10,374 bases of DNA from NCBI GenBank assembly GCA_964528575.1, contig CAZGTQ010000154.1:1-10374 (forward strand), given 5' to 3'. Numbering within the stretch: the first letter of the stretch is position 1; each line of letters starts with the position of its first letter. The translations under genes and the position numbers were made by a program. The notes below the pieces were generated by a model that did not search any database, was not told where the DNA came from, and was given only the letters and a program-made list of their open reading frames with translations. Origin of the DNA: CAZGTQ01 sp964528575. GTDB taxonomy: Bacteria; Planctomycetota; UBA1135; GCA-002686595. This document shows, one piece after another, positions 1-6,864 of the stretch.

Positions 1-191
1 CGCGCGCTGCGCGGGTCGATCGCCGACGCCGAGGCGCCGGTGTCGAGCAGCGCGAGCAGCGGCTCTGCGCCGCGACCGTCCACCTCGACGAGAACGAGCC
101 CGCCGACCGAAGTCGTCGGCACGCGCGCGCTGCGAGGCGCAGCGCACCCGGCGATGGCCGCGCACGCCAGCAGGAGCGCGAGCGCGCGCAT
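1..191 (-). CDS. Retropepsin-like aspartic protease lipoprotein, N-terminal part (runs off left edge)
   Basis: The reverse strand reads from an ATG at 189-191 to the window edge without a stop, giving 63 codons. The protein starts MRALALLLACAAIAGC, a signal peptide ending in a clean lipobox (I13-A14-G15-C16), so C16 would be lipidated and the protein tethered to a membrane outside the cytoplasm. After a short linker, residues 31-60 contain a beta-strand-rich stretch with 'EVDGRG' and then L-L-D50-T-G-A-S54, the catalytic motif of single-domain retropepsin-like aspartic proteases, which act as dimers in that superfamily. The start is supported by a strong Shine-Dalgarno sequence 9 bases upstream. 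The gene begins 4 bases after the kinase stop codon, so the two are almost certainly co-transcribed. Seen: signal, motif, spacing. Inferred: proteolytic activity, since the rest of the domain lies outside the window. A non-catalytic homologue remains possible. Confidence 0.72.
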   Translation of the reverse strand, partial: MRALALLLACAAIAGCAAPRSARVPTTSVGGLVLVEVDGRGAEPLLALLDTGASASAIDPRSA

Positions 192-195
192 CGTC

Positions 196-3100
196 TCAAC
201 CCTCCTCCGCCGCCAGCGCTCGCTCGTACTCGGCGAGCGCCGCCTCGAGGTCCGCGCGCAACGGCGCGTCGTCCGCCGGCGCGAGCTCGAGCGCGCGCTC
301 GGCCAGCTCGATCGCGCGGGCCGTGTCGCCGGTCGCGTGGCGCGCGCGCGACAGCGTCTCGAGATAGAGCGGCTCGCCGAAGCGCGTCGCCTCGTTCGCG
401 CGCTGCGCGAGAGGGAGCGCGCGCTCGGCGGCGGACGGGCGCCGGTCGAGCAGGAACCACGCGAGCGAGTCCGTCGCCGCGATCGTCTCGGCATCGTCGT
501 CGCCGAGCGCGCGGCGCGTCGCCTCGAGCTCGTCGGCGAACAGCGCCTCCGCGGCGTCGAAGTCGCCGCGCTCCGCGTGTGCCGCCGCGAGCCAGCGCAT
601 CGCGCGGCGCGTCTGGGCGTCCTCGTCGCCGCGCGCATCGCGGGTCGCTTCGAGCGCCTCCTCGTACAGCGCGACGGCCTCGTCGAAACGCCCTTCGTCC
701 TCGTAGAGGAGCGCGAGGTTGCGCTTCGAGGCGATCGTCTTGGGATGGGCGCGGCCGAACACCCGCTCGCGCGCTGCGGCGACCTCGACATGGAGCGGCT
801 CCGCCTCCTCGCCGCGACCGGAGAGCGCGAGGAGGATGGCGAGATTCTCGCGCGCCGCGAGCGTCGCCGGATCCTCGTCGCCGAGCACGCGACGGCTCTC
901 GTCGAGCACCGCGCGGTACAGCCGCTCCGCTTCCTCGACGCGACCCTGCCGCTCGTACAGAACCGCGAGGTTCGTCCGCGAGTGGAGCGTGTCACGGTGC
1001 GAGTCGCCGAGGACGCGGCGCTGCGCCTCGAGCGCCTCGACGTGCAACCGCTCGGCCTCCTCGACGCGCCCCTGCGCGGCGACGACGAGCGCGAGGTTCT
1101 GGACCGAGGCGAGCGTGCGCGGATGCTCGGGCCCCAGCACGCGCTGGCGCGCCTCGAGCACGTCGGCGTAGAGCCGCTCCGCGTCGGCGAGCCGGCCTTG
1201 CGCGTAGTACACGTCCGCGAGGTTGTGACGCAGCGCGAGCACGTCCGGATGCTCGTCGCCGAGCGCGCGCTCGCTCGTCGCGAGCGCCTCCGCGTACAGC
1301 GCCTCGGCCTGCTCATGGCGTCCGCCGGACGCGTGCAGCGCCGCGAGGCCGTTCAGCGCGGCGAGCGTACCGCGGTCGTCGGCACCGAGAGCGCGCCGGG
1401 AACGCTCGAGCACGTCGCGGAAGAGGTCCGCCGCCTCCTCGGAGCGTCCCTGCGTCGCGTACAGGCCCGCGAGGTTCGCGCGCGACGCGAGGGTGCCCCG
1501 GTCGTCGGCGCCCAGCGTGCGCGCGCTGCGCTCGACGGCCTCGAGCTGGAGCTCCTCGGCCTCGCCCGTGCGCCCCGAGCGCGCGTAGAGGACCGCGAGG
1601 TTGGCGAGGGCGTCGAGCGTGCGCGGGTCGTCGTCGCCGCGCTCGCGCGCGCGCAGCTCGTACGCGCGCTCGAGGTGCGCAGCGGCCGCGTCGGCCTCGC
1701 CGAGCTCGAGATACGTCGCGCCGAGCGTCGTGCGGATCGCCGCTTCGACGAGCGGCTCGTCCGCGAAGCGCCCGCCGGGACGCGACGCCGCGTCGATGCG
1801 CTCGGCCGCGACGTCGAGCACCGCCCGCATCGACACGTCCCGGCCGCGCCCGCGCTCCGTCGAAGGCGCGACCGCGGCGAGGAGGTCCTCGTTCAGGAAC
1901 GCGTTGACCGCCTCCGCGATCGCTGCCTCGCGCGCGACGCGCTCGCTCGCCCGCGCCTGCACGACGCTCGTCGCACCGAGCCCGCCGAGCGCGAGCGCGA
2001 CCGCCGCCGCGATCGACGCGGCCATCCCGCGGTTCCGCGCGACCCATTTGGAGAGCTCGACGAGGGCTCCGGTGCGGTACGCGCGCACGACGCGGCCCTC
2101 GAGGAACGCGCGCAGGTCCTCGGCCATCGCGACCATGTCGGGATAGCGCGCGCGCGGATCGCGTGCCATCGCTCGCTCGCAGATCGCGACGAGCTCGGCC
2201 GGCGCCTCGGGAGCGAGCGTCGCGATCGGCGCCGGCGGGCCGGCGACGAGCATCGAGAGCACCGCGCCCGGCGAGACGCGCCCCGACTCGGGCGCGTACG
2301 GCGCGCGGCCCGCGAGCAAGTGGTAGAGAACCGCGCCGGCGGAGTAGACGTCGGACCAGGGGCCGAGCTCGCCGTGCTCGCCCGCCGCCTGCTCGGGCGG
2401 CATGTACGCGGGCGTGCCGAGCACCGTCCCGTCGAGCGTGACGAGCGGCGAGTCGGGGTCCGATTCGGTCGCGCGCCTGCGGTCGGTCGCGACGCGCGTC
2501 GAGGCGGGCGGAGCGGGCGGCGCGACGCGCACGTCGCGCGCGCCGTCCCCGCCGCGCACCTTGGCGAGGCCCCAGTCCATGACGTAGACCTCGCCGAAAC
2601 GGCCGACCATCACGTTCGCCGGCTTGAGGTCGCGGTGCAGCACGCCCTTGTCGTGCGCGTACGCCATCGCCTCGCAAACGCGCATGAGCGCGCCGAGCGC
2701 CCGGGCGCGCGTCCAGCCGTCGGCGTCCGCGGCCACGAGCGCGAACACGTCGTCGAGAGTGCGGCCCTCGCGCACGAGCTTCATCGTGAAGTACGGCGCG
2801 CCGTCGTCGCCGGCGCCGAGCGCGTGCACCGGCACGACGCCCGGGTGGTCGAGCTGACCGGTCACCTGCGCTTCCTCGACGAAGCGCGCGCGCAGGGCGG
2901 CTTCGAGACTCGGGCCCTCGCCGTCCGCGCGGACGACCTTCATCGCGACACGCCGGCGCAGGTCCTCGTCCCAGGCCTCGAGGATCGTCCCCATGCCGCC
3001 GTGGGCGAGCTCCCGCTCGATCCGATAGCGCGACCTACCCCGGCGCGCGTACAGCTCGCGCAAGTCGTCCGCCAGCTCGGGGTGCTCCGCGCAGAGCGAC

Positions 3101-3216
3101 TCGAGCTCGAGCTCGTCCGCCGCCCGCAGCCGCTCGGCGAGGAGCTGGGCGGCCCGCGCGCGAGCGCGGAGCGGCTCCGCCCGCGGGCTGGACGGCTCAA
3201 TGGGTCGATTCGTCAT
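196..3216 (-). CDS. Transmembrane Ser/Thr protein kinase with C-terminal TPR array
   Basis: This 1006-residue eukaryotic-like (Hanks-type) kinase begins with an alpha-helical cap at residues 15-58 (LCAEHPELADDLREL). The kinase domain follows at about 64-373: Gly-rich loop A71-H-G-G-M-G76, ATP-binding K93 (AMKVV), helix-C E115, catalytic loop H194-R-D196-L-K198-P-A-N201, metal-binding D214-W-G216 in place of DFG, and GTPAYMPPEQA ending the activation segment at P274-E275. All residues needed for phosphotransfer are present. A single hydrophobic helix (about 398-418) follows a basic stretch, so the kinase should be cytoplasmic and the rest extracytoplasmic. Residues 489-951 form about eleven 42-residue tetratricopeptide units of the kinesin-light-chain-like type, usually protein-binding. 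The likely role is a sensor kinase whose partners bind the TPRs; the ligand and targets are unknown. The ATG at 3214-3216 is the most upstream plausible start, with only a weak ribosome binding site. The gene is divergent from the transporter and is followed 4 bases later by a lipoprotein protease gene. Confidence 0.95.
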   Translation of the reverse strand: MTNRPIEPSSPRAEPLRARARAAQLLAERLRAADELELESLCAEHPELADDLRELYARRGRSRYRIERELAHGGMGTILEAWDEDLRRRVAMKVVRADGEGPSLEAALRARFVEEAQVTGQLDHPGVVPVHALGAGDDGAPYFTMKLVREGRTLDDVFALVAADADGWTRARALGALMRVCEAMAYAHDKGVLHRDLKPANVMVGRFGEVYVMDWGLAKVRGGDGARDVRVAPPAPPASTRVATDRRRATESDPDSPLVTLDGTVLGTPAYMPPEQAAGEHGELGPWSDVYSAGAVLYHLLAGRAPYAPESGRVSPGAVLSMLVAGPPAPIATLAPEAPAELVAICERAMARDPRARYPDMVAMAEDLRAFLEGRVVRAYRTGALVELSKWVARNRGMAASIAAAVALALGGLGATSVVQARASERVAREAAIAEAVNAFLNEDLLAAVAPSTERGRGRDVSMRAVLDVAAERIDAASRPGGRFADEPLVEAAIRTTLGATYLELGEADAAAAHLERAYELRARERGDDDPRTLDALANLAVLYARSGRTGEAEELQLEAVERSARTLGADDRGTLASRANLAGLYATQGRSEEAADLFRDVLERSRRALGADDRGTLAALNGLAALHASGGRHEQAEALYAEALATSERALGDEHPDVLALRHNLADVYYAQGRLADAERLYADVLEARQRVLGPEHPRTLASVQNLALVVAAQGRVEEAERLHVEALEAQRRVLGDSHRDTLHSRTNLAVLYERQGRVEEAERLYRAVLDESRRVLGDEDPATLAARENLAILLALSGRGEEAEPLHVEVAAARERVFGRAHPKTIASKRNLALLYEDEGRFDEAVALYEEALEATRDARGDEDAQTRRAMRWLAAAHAERGDFDAAEALFADELEATRRALGDDDAETIAATDSLAWFLLDRRPSAAERALPLAQRANEATRFGEPLYLETLSRARHATGDTARAIELAERALELAPADDAPLRADLEAALAEYERALAAEEG
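201..208 (-). promoter_or_regulatory. Strong Shine-Dalgarno for the lipoprotein protease
   Basis: The reverse strand reads GGAGGAGG, 9 bases before the ATG at 189-191. It lies inside the last codons of the kinase gene (the Glu-Glu-Gly end). It is the best ribosome binding site in the window, fixes the start of the truncated edge gene, and suggests that gene is translated independently and well despite sitting behind a long gene. Confidence 0.75.
364..1752 (-). repeat. Array of about eleven 42-residue TPR units (kinase residues 489-951)
   Basis: Protein-level tandem repeat with a constant 42-residue (126-base) period. Each unit carries a pattern like T-L-x5-N-L-A-x2-Y-x3-G-R-x-E-E-A-E-x-L-x4-L-E, ending in a turn such as L-G-D-E-H-P. 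The central units (about residues 532-830) are the most alike; the first and last two are more degenerate. The near-absence of spacing variation implies expansion by unit duplication and a regular superhelix. The DNA copies have diverged, so this is not a simple nucleotide repeat. Confidence 0.85.
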
Positions 3217-3362
3217 CGCTTCGAACCCGTGCGCCCGATTCTCGTGGATTCCGGCGTGGCGGCAAGTCCCGCCCCTTGTCGCGCGCTCGCGCCGGAGGCG
3301 ACACTGGCGGCCAGCCGATCCACGGGCTCGCGCAGCGGGTCGATCGAGGCGCGGCGGGCCCC
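3217..3362. other. Divergent intergenic region between kinase and transporter
   Basis: These 146 bases must hold the promoters for both the kinase (leftward) and the transporter-hydrolase pair (rightward). I see no convincing sigma-70 hexamer pair. TTGTCG at 3276-3281 with GACACT at 3300-3305 is a poor match with an 18-base spacer. A short separated inverted pair, CGTGGAT near 3243-3249 and ATCCACG near 3318-3324, could be an operator but is only 7 bases long. A reading frame continuous with the transporter opens at a TTG (3276), but the 29 extra residues are hydrophilic and unlike the family, so I treat the region as non-coding. Confidence 0.5.
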
Positions 3363-5141
3363 ATGACCGGCGACGTCGCCTTCACGCTGATCATCCTCTG
3401 CGCGACGATCCTCCTGCTCGTGTTCGAGTGGGTGCCGCCGGGCGTCACCGGGCTGTGCGCGATCGTCGCGCTGATCCTCACGGGCGTGCTGCCGGCGCGC
3501 GAGGCGTTCGCGGGGCTGACGAACCCCGCCGTGATCACCGTGGCGAGCATGTACGTGCTGTCCGCGGCGATCGGACGCACAGGCGCGGTCGCCGCGGTCG
3601 CCGACAAGCTCGCGCGGCCGGGCGCCGAGAGCCCCGCGCGCACGTACCGGCTGCTGCTCGTCGCAACGATGGTCCTGTCGGGCTTCGTCAACAACACGCC
3701 GATCATCCTCGTCTTCCTGCCGCTCGTGCTCGGCCTCGCTCGGCGCATGGAGGAGGCCCCGAGCCGGCTGCTCATGCCGCTGTCGTTCGTGTCGATCCTC
3801 GGCGGCTCCGCGACGCTGATCGGCACGTCGACGAACCTGATCGTCGCCTCGAGCCTCGCCGATGTGTCCGGCGGCACGATGTCGATCGGCATGTTCGAGT
3901 TCGCGCGGCTCGGCGTGCCGATCGCGCTCGCGGGAGGGCTGCTCGTGTTCGCGCTGCGCCGGCGCCTCTTGCCGGTGCGGCCGTCGCTCGGGCTCCTCAC
4001 GCAGAAGGGCGTCGCGGTCGAGTACGTCACCGAGATCGCCGTCGTCGACAACGGCGGGCTCGTCGGGCGCACGCTCGAGGAGGTCGCGAGCGAGCGGCTG
4101 CTCGGCGCCGACGTGCGCATCCTGCAGGTCGTGCGCGGCGAGGTGATCCGCGCCCCGCGGCCGAGCGTGCGCCTCGTCGAGGGCGACCTCCTGCTCGTCA
4201 AGGGCGAGCCCGAGGCGGTGCTCGAGCTGCGGATGGCGGAGAGCCAGCGCGCGGCGAATTCGAACCGCGGCGACGCGGCGCGCGGCGTCGGGCTCACGCT
4301 CTTCGAGCTCGTCGTCACGCCGGGCTCGTCGTGGATCGGCCGCACGGTCGGGGCGCTGCGCCTGCACGACGCGTACGACGCGAGCGTGTTCGCGGTGCAG
4401 CGACACGGCGCGCACCTGCGCGAGCAGATCGACCGCCTGGCGCTCCAGCCGGGCGACGTGCTCCTCCTGCAGGGCACAGAGAGCTCGATGCGGCGCCTGC
4501 GCGACACGTCGGGCGTGCTCGTCGTCGAGGAGGTCGACCGGATCGCGCGAGACACGAGCCGCGCGCCGCTCGCCGCGCTCGCGCTCGGCGGTTTCGTGCT
4601 GCTCGCGGTCACGCGCGTGGTCGCGATCGACGTCGCGGCGCTGACCGCGGCGCTCTTCGCGGTGCTGACGGGTTGCATCTCGGTGCGGCGCGCGTACGAG
4701 TCGATCGGCTGGGACGTCCTGTTCGTGATCGCCGGCACGCTCGCGCTCGGCGTCGCGTGCGTGAAGACCGGCCTGGCGGCGACGGCGGCGCACGCCGTGA
4801 TCGAGCTCGCCGCCCCGTTCGGCGACCGCGCGGTGCTCGCCGTCGTGCTGGTCTTCACCGCGCTCCTGACGCAGGTCCTCTCGAACAACGCGACGGCCGC
4901 GGTGATGACTCCCATCGCGTTCCAGGTCGGAGTCGAGCTCGCGTCCGCCGACCCGCTCCCGTTCGTCATGGCGGTCGCGTTCGGCGCGAACTGCTCGTTC
5001 CTCACGCCCGTCTCCTACAACACGAACCTGATCGTCTACGGCCCCGGCGGCTACCGCTTCCGCGACTTCACGCGGCTCGGGCTCCCGCTGACGATCCTCT
5101 TCCTCGCGATGGCGATCGTGCTGTTGCCGGTGCTGTACTGA
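3363..5141 (+). CDS. SLC13/DASS family transporter with two TrkA-C (RCK_C) domains
   Basis: This 592-residue integral membrane protein belongs to the divalent anion:Na+ symporter (DASS/SLC13) group. An N-terminal half of about six membrane segments (residues 5-198) carries the first signature loop, F-V-N110-N-T-P113, and G-T-S-T-N158-L-I. Two cytoplasmic TrkA-C domains follow (about 218-290 and 311-381), each with a 'GxTL/V' strand pattern and an 'L-x2-GD-x-LL-L' end. The C-terminal half (about 402-592) repeats the fold with L-S507-N-N-A-T511-A and P-V-S-Y-N-T553-N-L-I. The paired Ser-Asn-Thr-type loops are where family members bind sodium and substrate. Substrates of the TrkA-C branch include sulfate in known members; dicarboxylates are used elsewhere in the family, so the substrate here is unassigned. 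The ATG at 3363 is chosen over an upstream in-frame TTG because the first helix starts directly after it. The stop codon abuts the start of the secreted hydrolase gene, indicating an operon. Confidence 0.93.
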   Translation: MTGDVAFTLIILCATILLLVFEWVPPGVTGLCAIVALILTGVLPAREAFAGLTNPAVITVASMYVLSAAIGRTGAVAAVADKLARPGAESPARTYRLLLVATMVLSGFVNNTPIILVFLPLVLGLARRMEEAPSRLLMPLSFVSILGGSATLIGTSTNLIVASSLADVSGGTMSIGMFEFARLGVPIALAGGLLVFALRRRLLPVRPSLGLLTQKGVAVEYVTEIAVVDNGGLVGRTLEEVASERLLGADVRILQVVRGEVIRAPRPSVRLVEGDLLLVKGEPEAVLELRMAESQRAANSNRGDAARGVGLTLFELVVTPGSSWIGRTVGALRLHDAYDASVFAVQRHGAHLREQIDRLALQPGDVLLLQGTESSMRRLRDTSGVLVVEEVDRIARDTSRAPLAALALGGFVLLAVTRVVAIDVAALTAALFAVLTGCISVRRAYESIGWDVLFVIAGTLALGVACVKTGLAATAAHAVIELAAPFGDRAVLAVVLVFTALLTQVLSNNATAAVMTPIAFQVGVELASADPLPFVMAVAFGANCSFLTPVSYNTNLIVYGPGGYRFRDFTRLGLPLTILFLAMAIVLLPVLY

Positions 5142-6800
5142 GTGCGCACGACGACCACGCTCCCCCTCTTCGGGACGCTCGCGCTCTTCGCCGTTCCCGC
5201 CGCGTGCGCCCAGGCCGGGCCCGTCGAAGCGACGCGCGGGATGGTCAGCAGCGGCCACCCGCGCGCGACCCAGGCGGGCGTCGCCGTGCTCGAGCGCGGC
5301 GGCAACGCGTTCGACGCCGCGGTCGCCGTGGCAGCGACGCTGTTCGTCGTCGAGCCGTACAACGTCGGACCGGGCGGCTACGGCACGATCCTGCTCTTCG
5401 ACGCCGAGGAGCAGGAGGCCTGGTTCCTGAACGCCAGCGGGCGCTTCCCACGCGCGACCGATTCCGACGTCTTCCGCCCGCCCGCTCCGAGCTACGAGGA
5501 GAACCGCCGCGGCCCGAAGGCGATCTCGACGCCCGTCGTGATCCCGGCGCTCGAGGCGATGCACGAGCGCTACGGCACGGCCGAGTGGTCGGAGTTGTTC
5601 GAGCCGGCGATCGCGGCGGCGGAGGACGGCTTCGAGATCGGCGCGATCGCCGAGCTGCTCATCGCCGAGAGCTTCGCGCGCATGTCGGAGAGCTGCCGAG
5701 CGGTCTTCGGCGCGGACGGCGAGCCGCTCGAGGCGGGCGCGCGGCTCGTGCAGAAGGACCTCGCGCGCTCGCTGCGCAAGATCGCGGCGAACGGCGCGGA
5801 CGAGATGCGCCGGGGCGAGCTCGCGCGCGCGATCGACGCGGCGATGCGCGCGGCGCAGAGCTTCTTGCGGCTCGAGGATCTCGAGGCCGCCGAGGCCGAG
5901 TGGTGGGAGCCGATCCGGATCGACTACCGCGGCTGCGAGATCCTCACCGCGTCTCCGCCGGCGACGTCGTTCCCCGGGCTCGTCCGCCTCGGGATCATGA
6001 GCCGCCTCGATCCCGGTGCGCTCGGCCACAACAGCGCCGGCTATCTGCACCGCTACGCCGAGGTGACCAAACACGCGTTCTGGTGCCGCCTGCGGTACGC
6101 CGGCGATCCGCAGGAGAGCCCGCCGCCGCTCGAGCGCCTGCTCGCGCAGGACTATTGGACCGAGCGCGCCGCGGAGCTGCCGGAGCGCGCGACGACGTTC
6201 GCGCCGCCCGGGCCCATGGGCGAATCGAGCGACCACACGACGCACTTCGTCGTCGCCGACTCCGCCGGGAACGTCGTGTCCGCCACGCTCACGCTGGGGC
6301 AGGGCTTCGGCAGCGGCGTCGTGCCCGCAGGCACCGGGATCTGGCTCAACAACTCGATGCAGTACTGCACGTTCGAGCCCGCCGGCAACCCGATGGATGC
6401 CCGGCCCGGGCAACGCAAGCGCTCGGGCGACTTTCCCGCGATCGTGTTGCGCGACGGACGGCCGTGGATCGCCATCGGCGCCGAGGGCGGGCACACGATC
6501 AGCCAGACCGTGCCGCAGATGATCATGAACGTGATCGACTTCGGCATGGACCTGCAGGCGGCCCTCGACGCGCCGCGCATCAGCTTCTACGAGCCGAACC
6601 GGCTCCTCGTCGAGCGCGGCATCGACGCGCGGACCGCGAAGGCGCTCGCGGCTCTCGGACACGACGTCCGCCGCGTGGGCGGCATCGGCACCGCCCACGC
6701 GCTCGCGATCGAGCGCGACGCCGAGGGGCGCCCCGTGCGCTTCGTGGGCGCGGCCGACCCGCGCGGCGAGGGCCAGGCGGCGGGCGTCGGCGACGACTGA
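5142..6800 (+). CDS. Secreted gamma-glutamyltranspeptidase-family Ntn-hydrolase with divergent substrate site
   Basis: This 552-residue protein starts at a GTG immediately after the transporter's TGA. A signal peptide (hydrophobic residues 7-20, cleavage after A23 or A25) predicts export. The family fold is complete: R-G-G-N-A-F-D-A (52-59), GPGGYG (76-81), G-R101-F-P, and autoprocessing nucleophile T366 in H-T366-T-H-F. Cleavage before T366 would leave a 187-residue small subunit, close to the 190 of the E. coli enzyme. Aligned by eye to E. coli GGT, T409 is kept (T384) and the oxyanion glycines are kept (G449-G450). However, N411 is G386, Q430 is S405, D433 is Y408, and the Ser-Ser pair 462-463 is S428-G429. 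The lid-loop stretch is about 9 residues shorter. D433 binds the substrate alpha-amino group, so gamma-glutamyl specificity is doubtful; an acylase or amidase on another acid is possible. Family assignment is firm, substrate unknown. Confidence 0.92.
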   Translation: MRTTTTLPLFGTLALFAVPAACAQAGPVEATRGMVSSGHPRATQAGVAVLERGGNAFDAAVAVAATLFVVEPYNVGPGGYGTILLFDAEEQEAWFLNASGRFPRATDSDVFRPPAPSYEENRRGPKAISTPVVIPALEAMHERYGTAEWSELFEPAIAAAEDGFEIGAIAELLIAESFARMSESCRAVFGADGEPLEAGARLVQKDLARSLRKIAANGADEMRRGELARAIDAAMRAAQSFLRLEDLEAAEAEWWEPIRIDYRGCEILTASPPATSFPGLVRLGIMSRLDPGALGHNSAGYLHRYAEVTKHAFWCRLRYAGDPQESPPPLERLLAQDYWTERAAELPERATTFAPPGPMGESSDHTTHFVVADSAGNVVSATLTLGQGFGSGVVPAGTGIWLNNSMQYCTFEPAGNPMDARPGQRKRSGDFPAIVLRDGRPWIAIGAEGGHTISQTVPQMIMNVIDFGMDLQAALDAPRISFYEPNRLLVERGIDARTAKALAALGHDVRRVGGIGTAHALAIERDAEGRPVRFVGAADPRGEGQAAGVGDD

Positions 6801-6810
6801 CGGAATCGCC

Positions 6811-6855
6811 CGGTCCGGCGGCGACGATCCAGGTCTGAATCGTCGCTCCGGACCG
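6811..6855. terminator. Bidirectional terminator hairpin between convergent genes
   Basis: CGGTCCGG (6811-6818) pairs perfectly with CCGGACCG (6848-6855), and GCGACGAT (6821-6828) with ATCGTCGC (6839-6846). This gives a 16-bp stem with a small 2/1 internal bulge and a 10-base loop. It starts 10 bases after the hydrolase stop and ends 9 bases before the phosphopantetheinyl transferase stop, so it is placed symmetrically between convergent operons. There is no clear T-run on either side, which is common in GC-rich genomes, so termination strength cannot be judged. Confidence 0.75.
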
Positions 6856-6864
6856 TGATCGCCT

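Noticed and set aside
20..190. CG-alternating tracts (runs of gcgcgc) as simple repeats or Z-DNA elements
   Set aside because: They occur throughout and encode Ala-Arg-rich stretches expected from the base composition.
3276..3305. TTGTCG / GACACT as a sigma-70 promoter for the transporter
   Set aside because: The -10-like hexamer matches only three of six consensus bases, and many such matches occur by chance; not reported as a promoter.
3276..3362. Upstream in-frame TTG start adding 29 residues to the transporter
   Set aside because: The extension is hydrophilic and basic with no helix, and the first membrane segment begins right after the ATG at 3363.
40..3366. A 1108-codon open frame on the plus strand antisense to the whole kinase gene
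   Set aside because: It is Arg/Ala/Glu-rich with no recognisable domain. It mirrors the kinase codon pattern, where GC-biased third positions remove stops on the opposite strand. The kinase has full motif support.
3200..6838. Open frames over 1100 codons on both strands (plus 3200-6838, minus 3213-6698) across the transporter and hydrolase
   Set aside because: Both are low-complexity Arg/Ala/Asp/His-rich translations without motifs, and both span two well-supported genes and their junction. They are GC-bias shadows.
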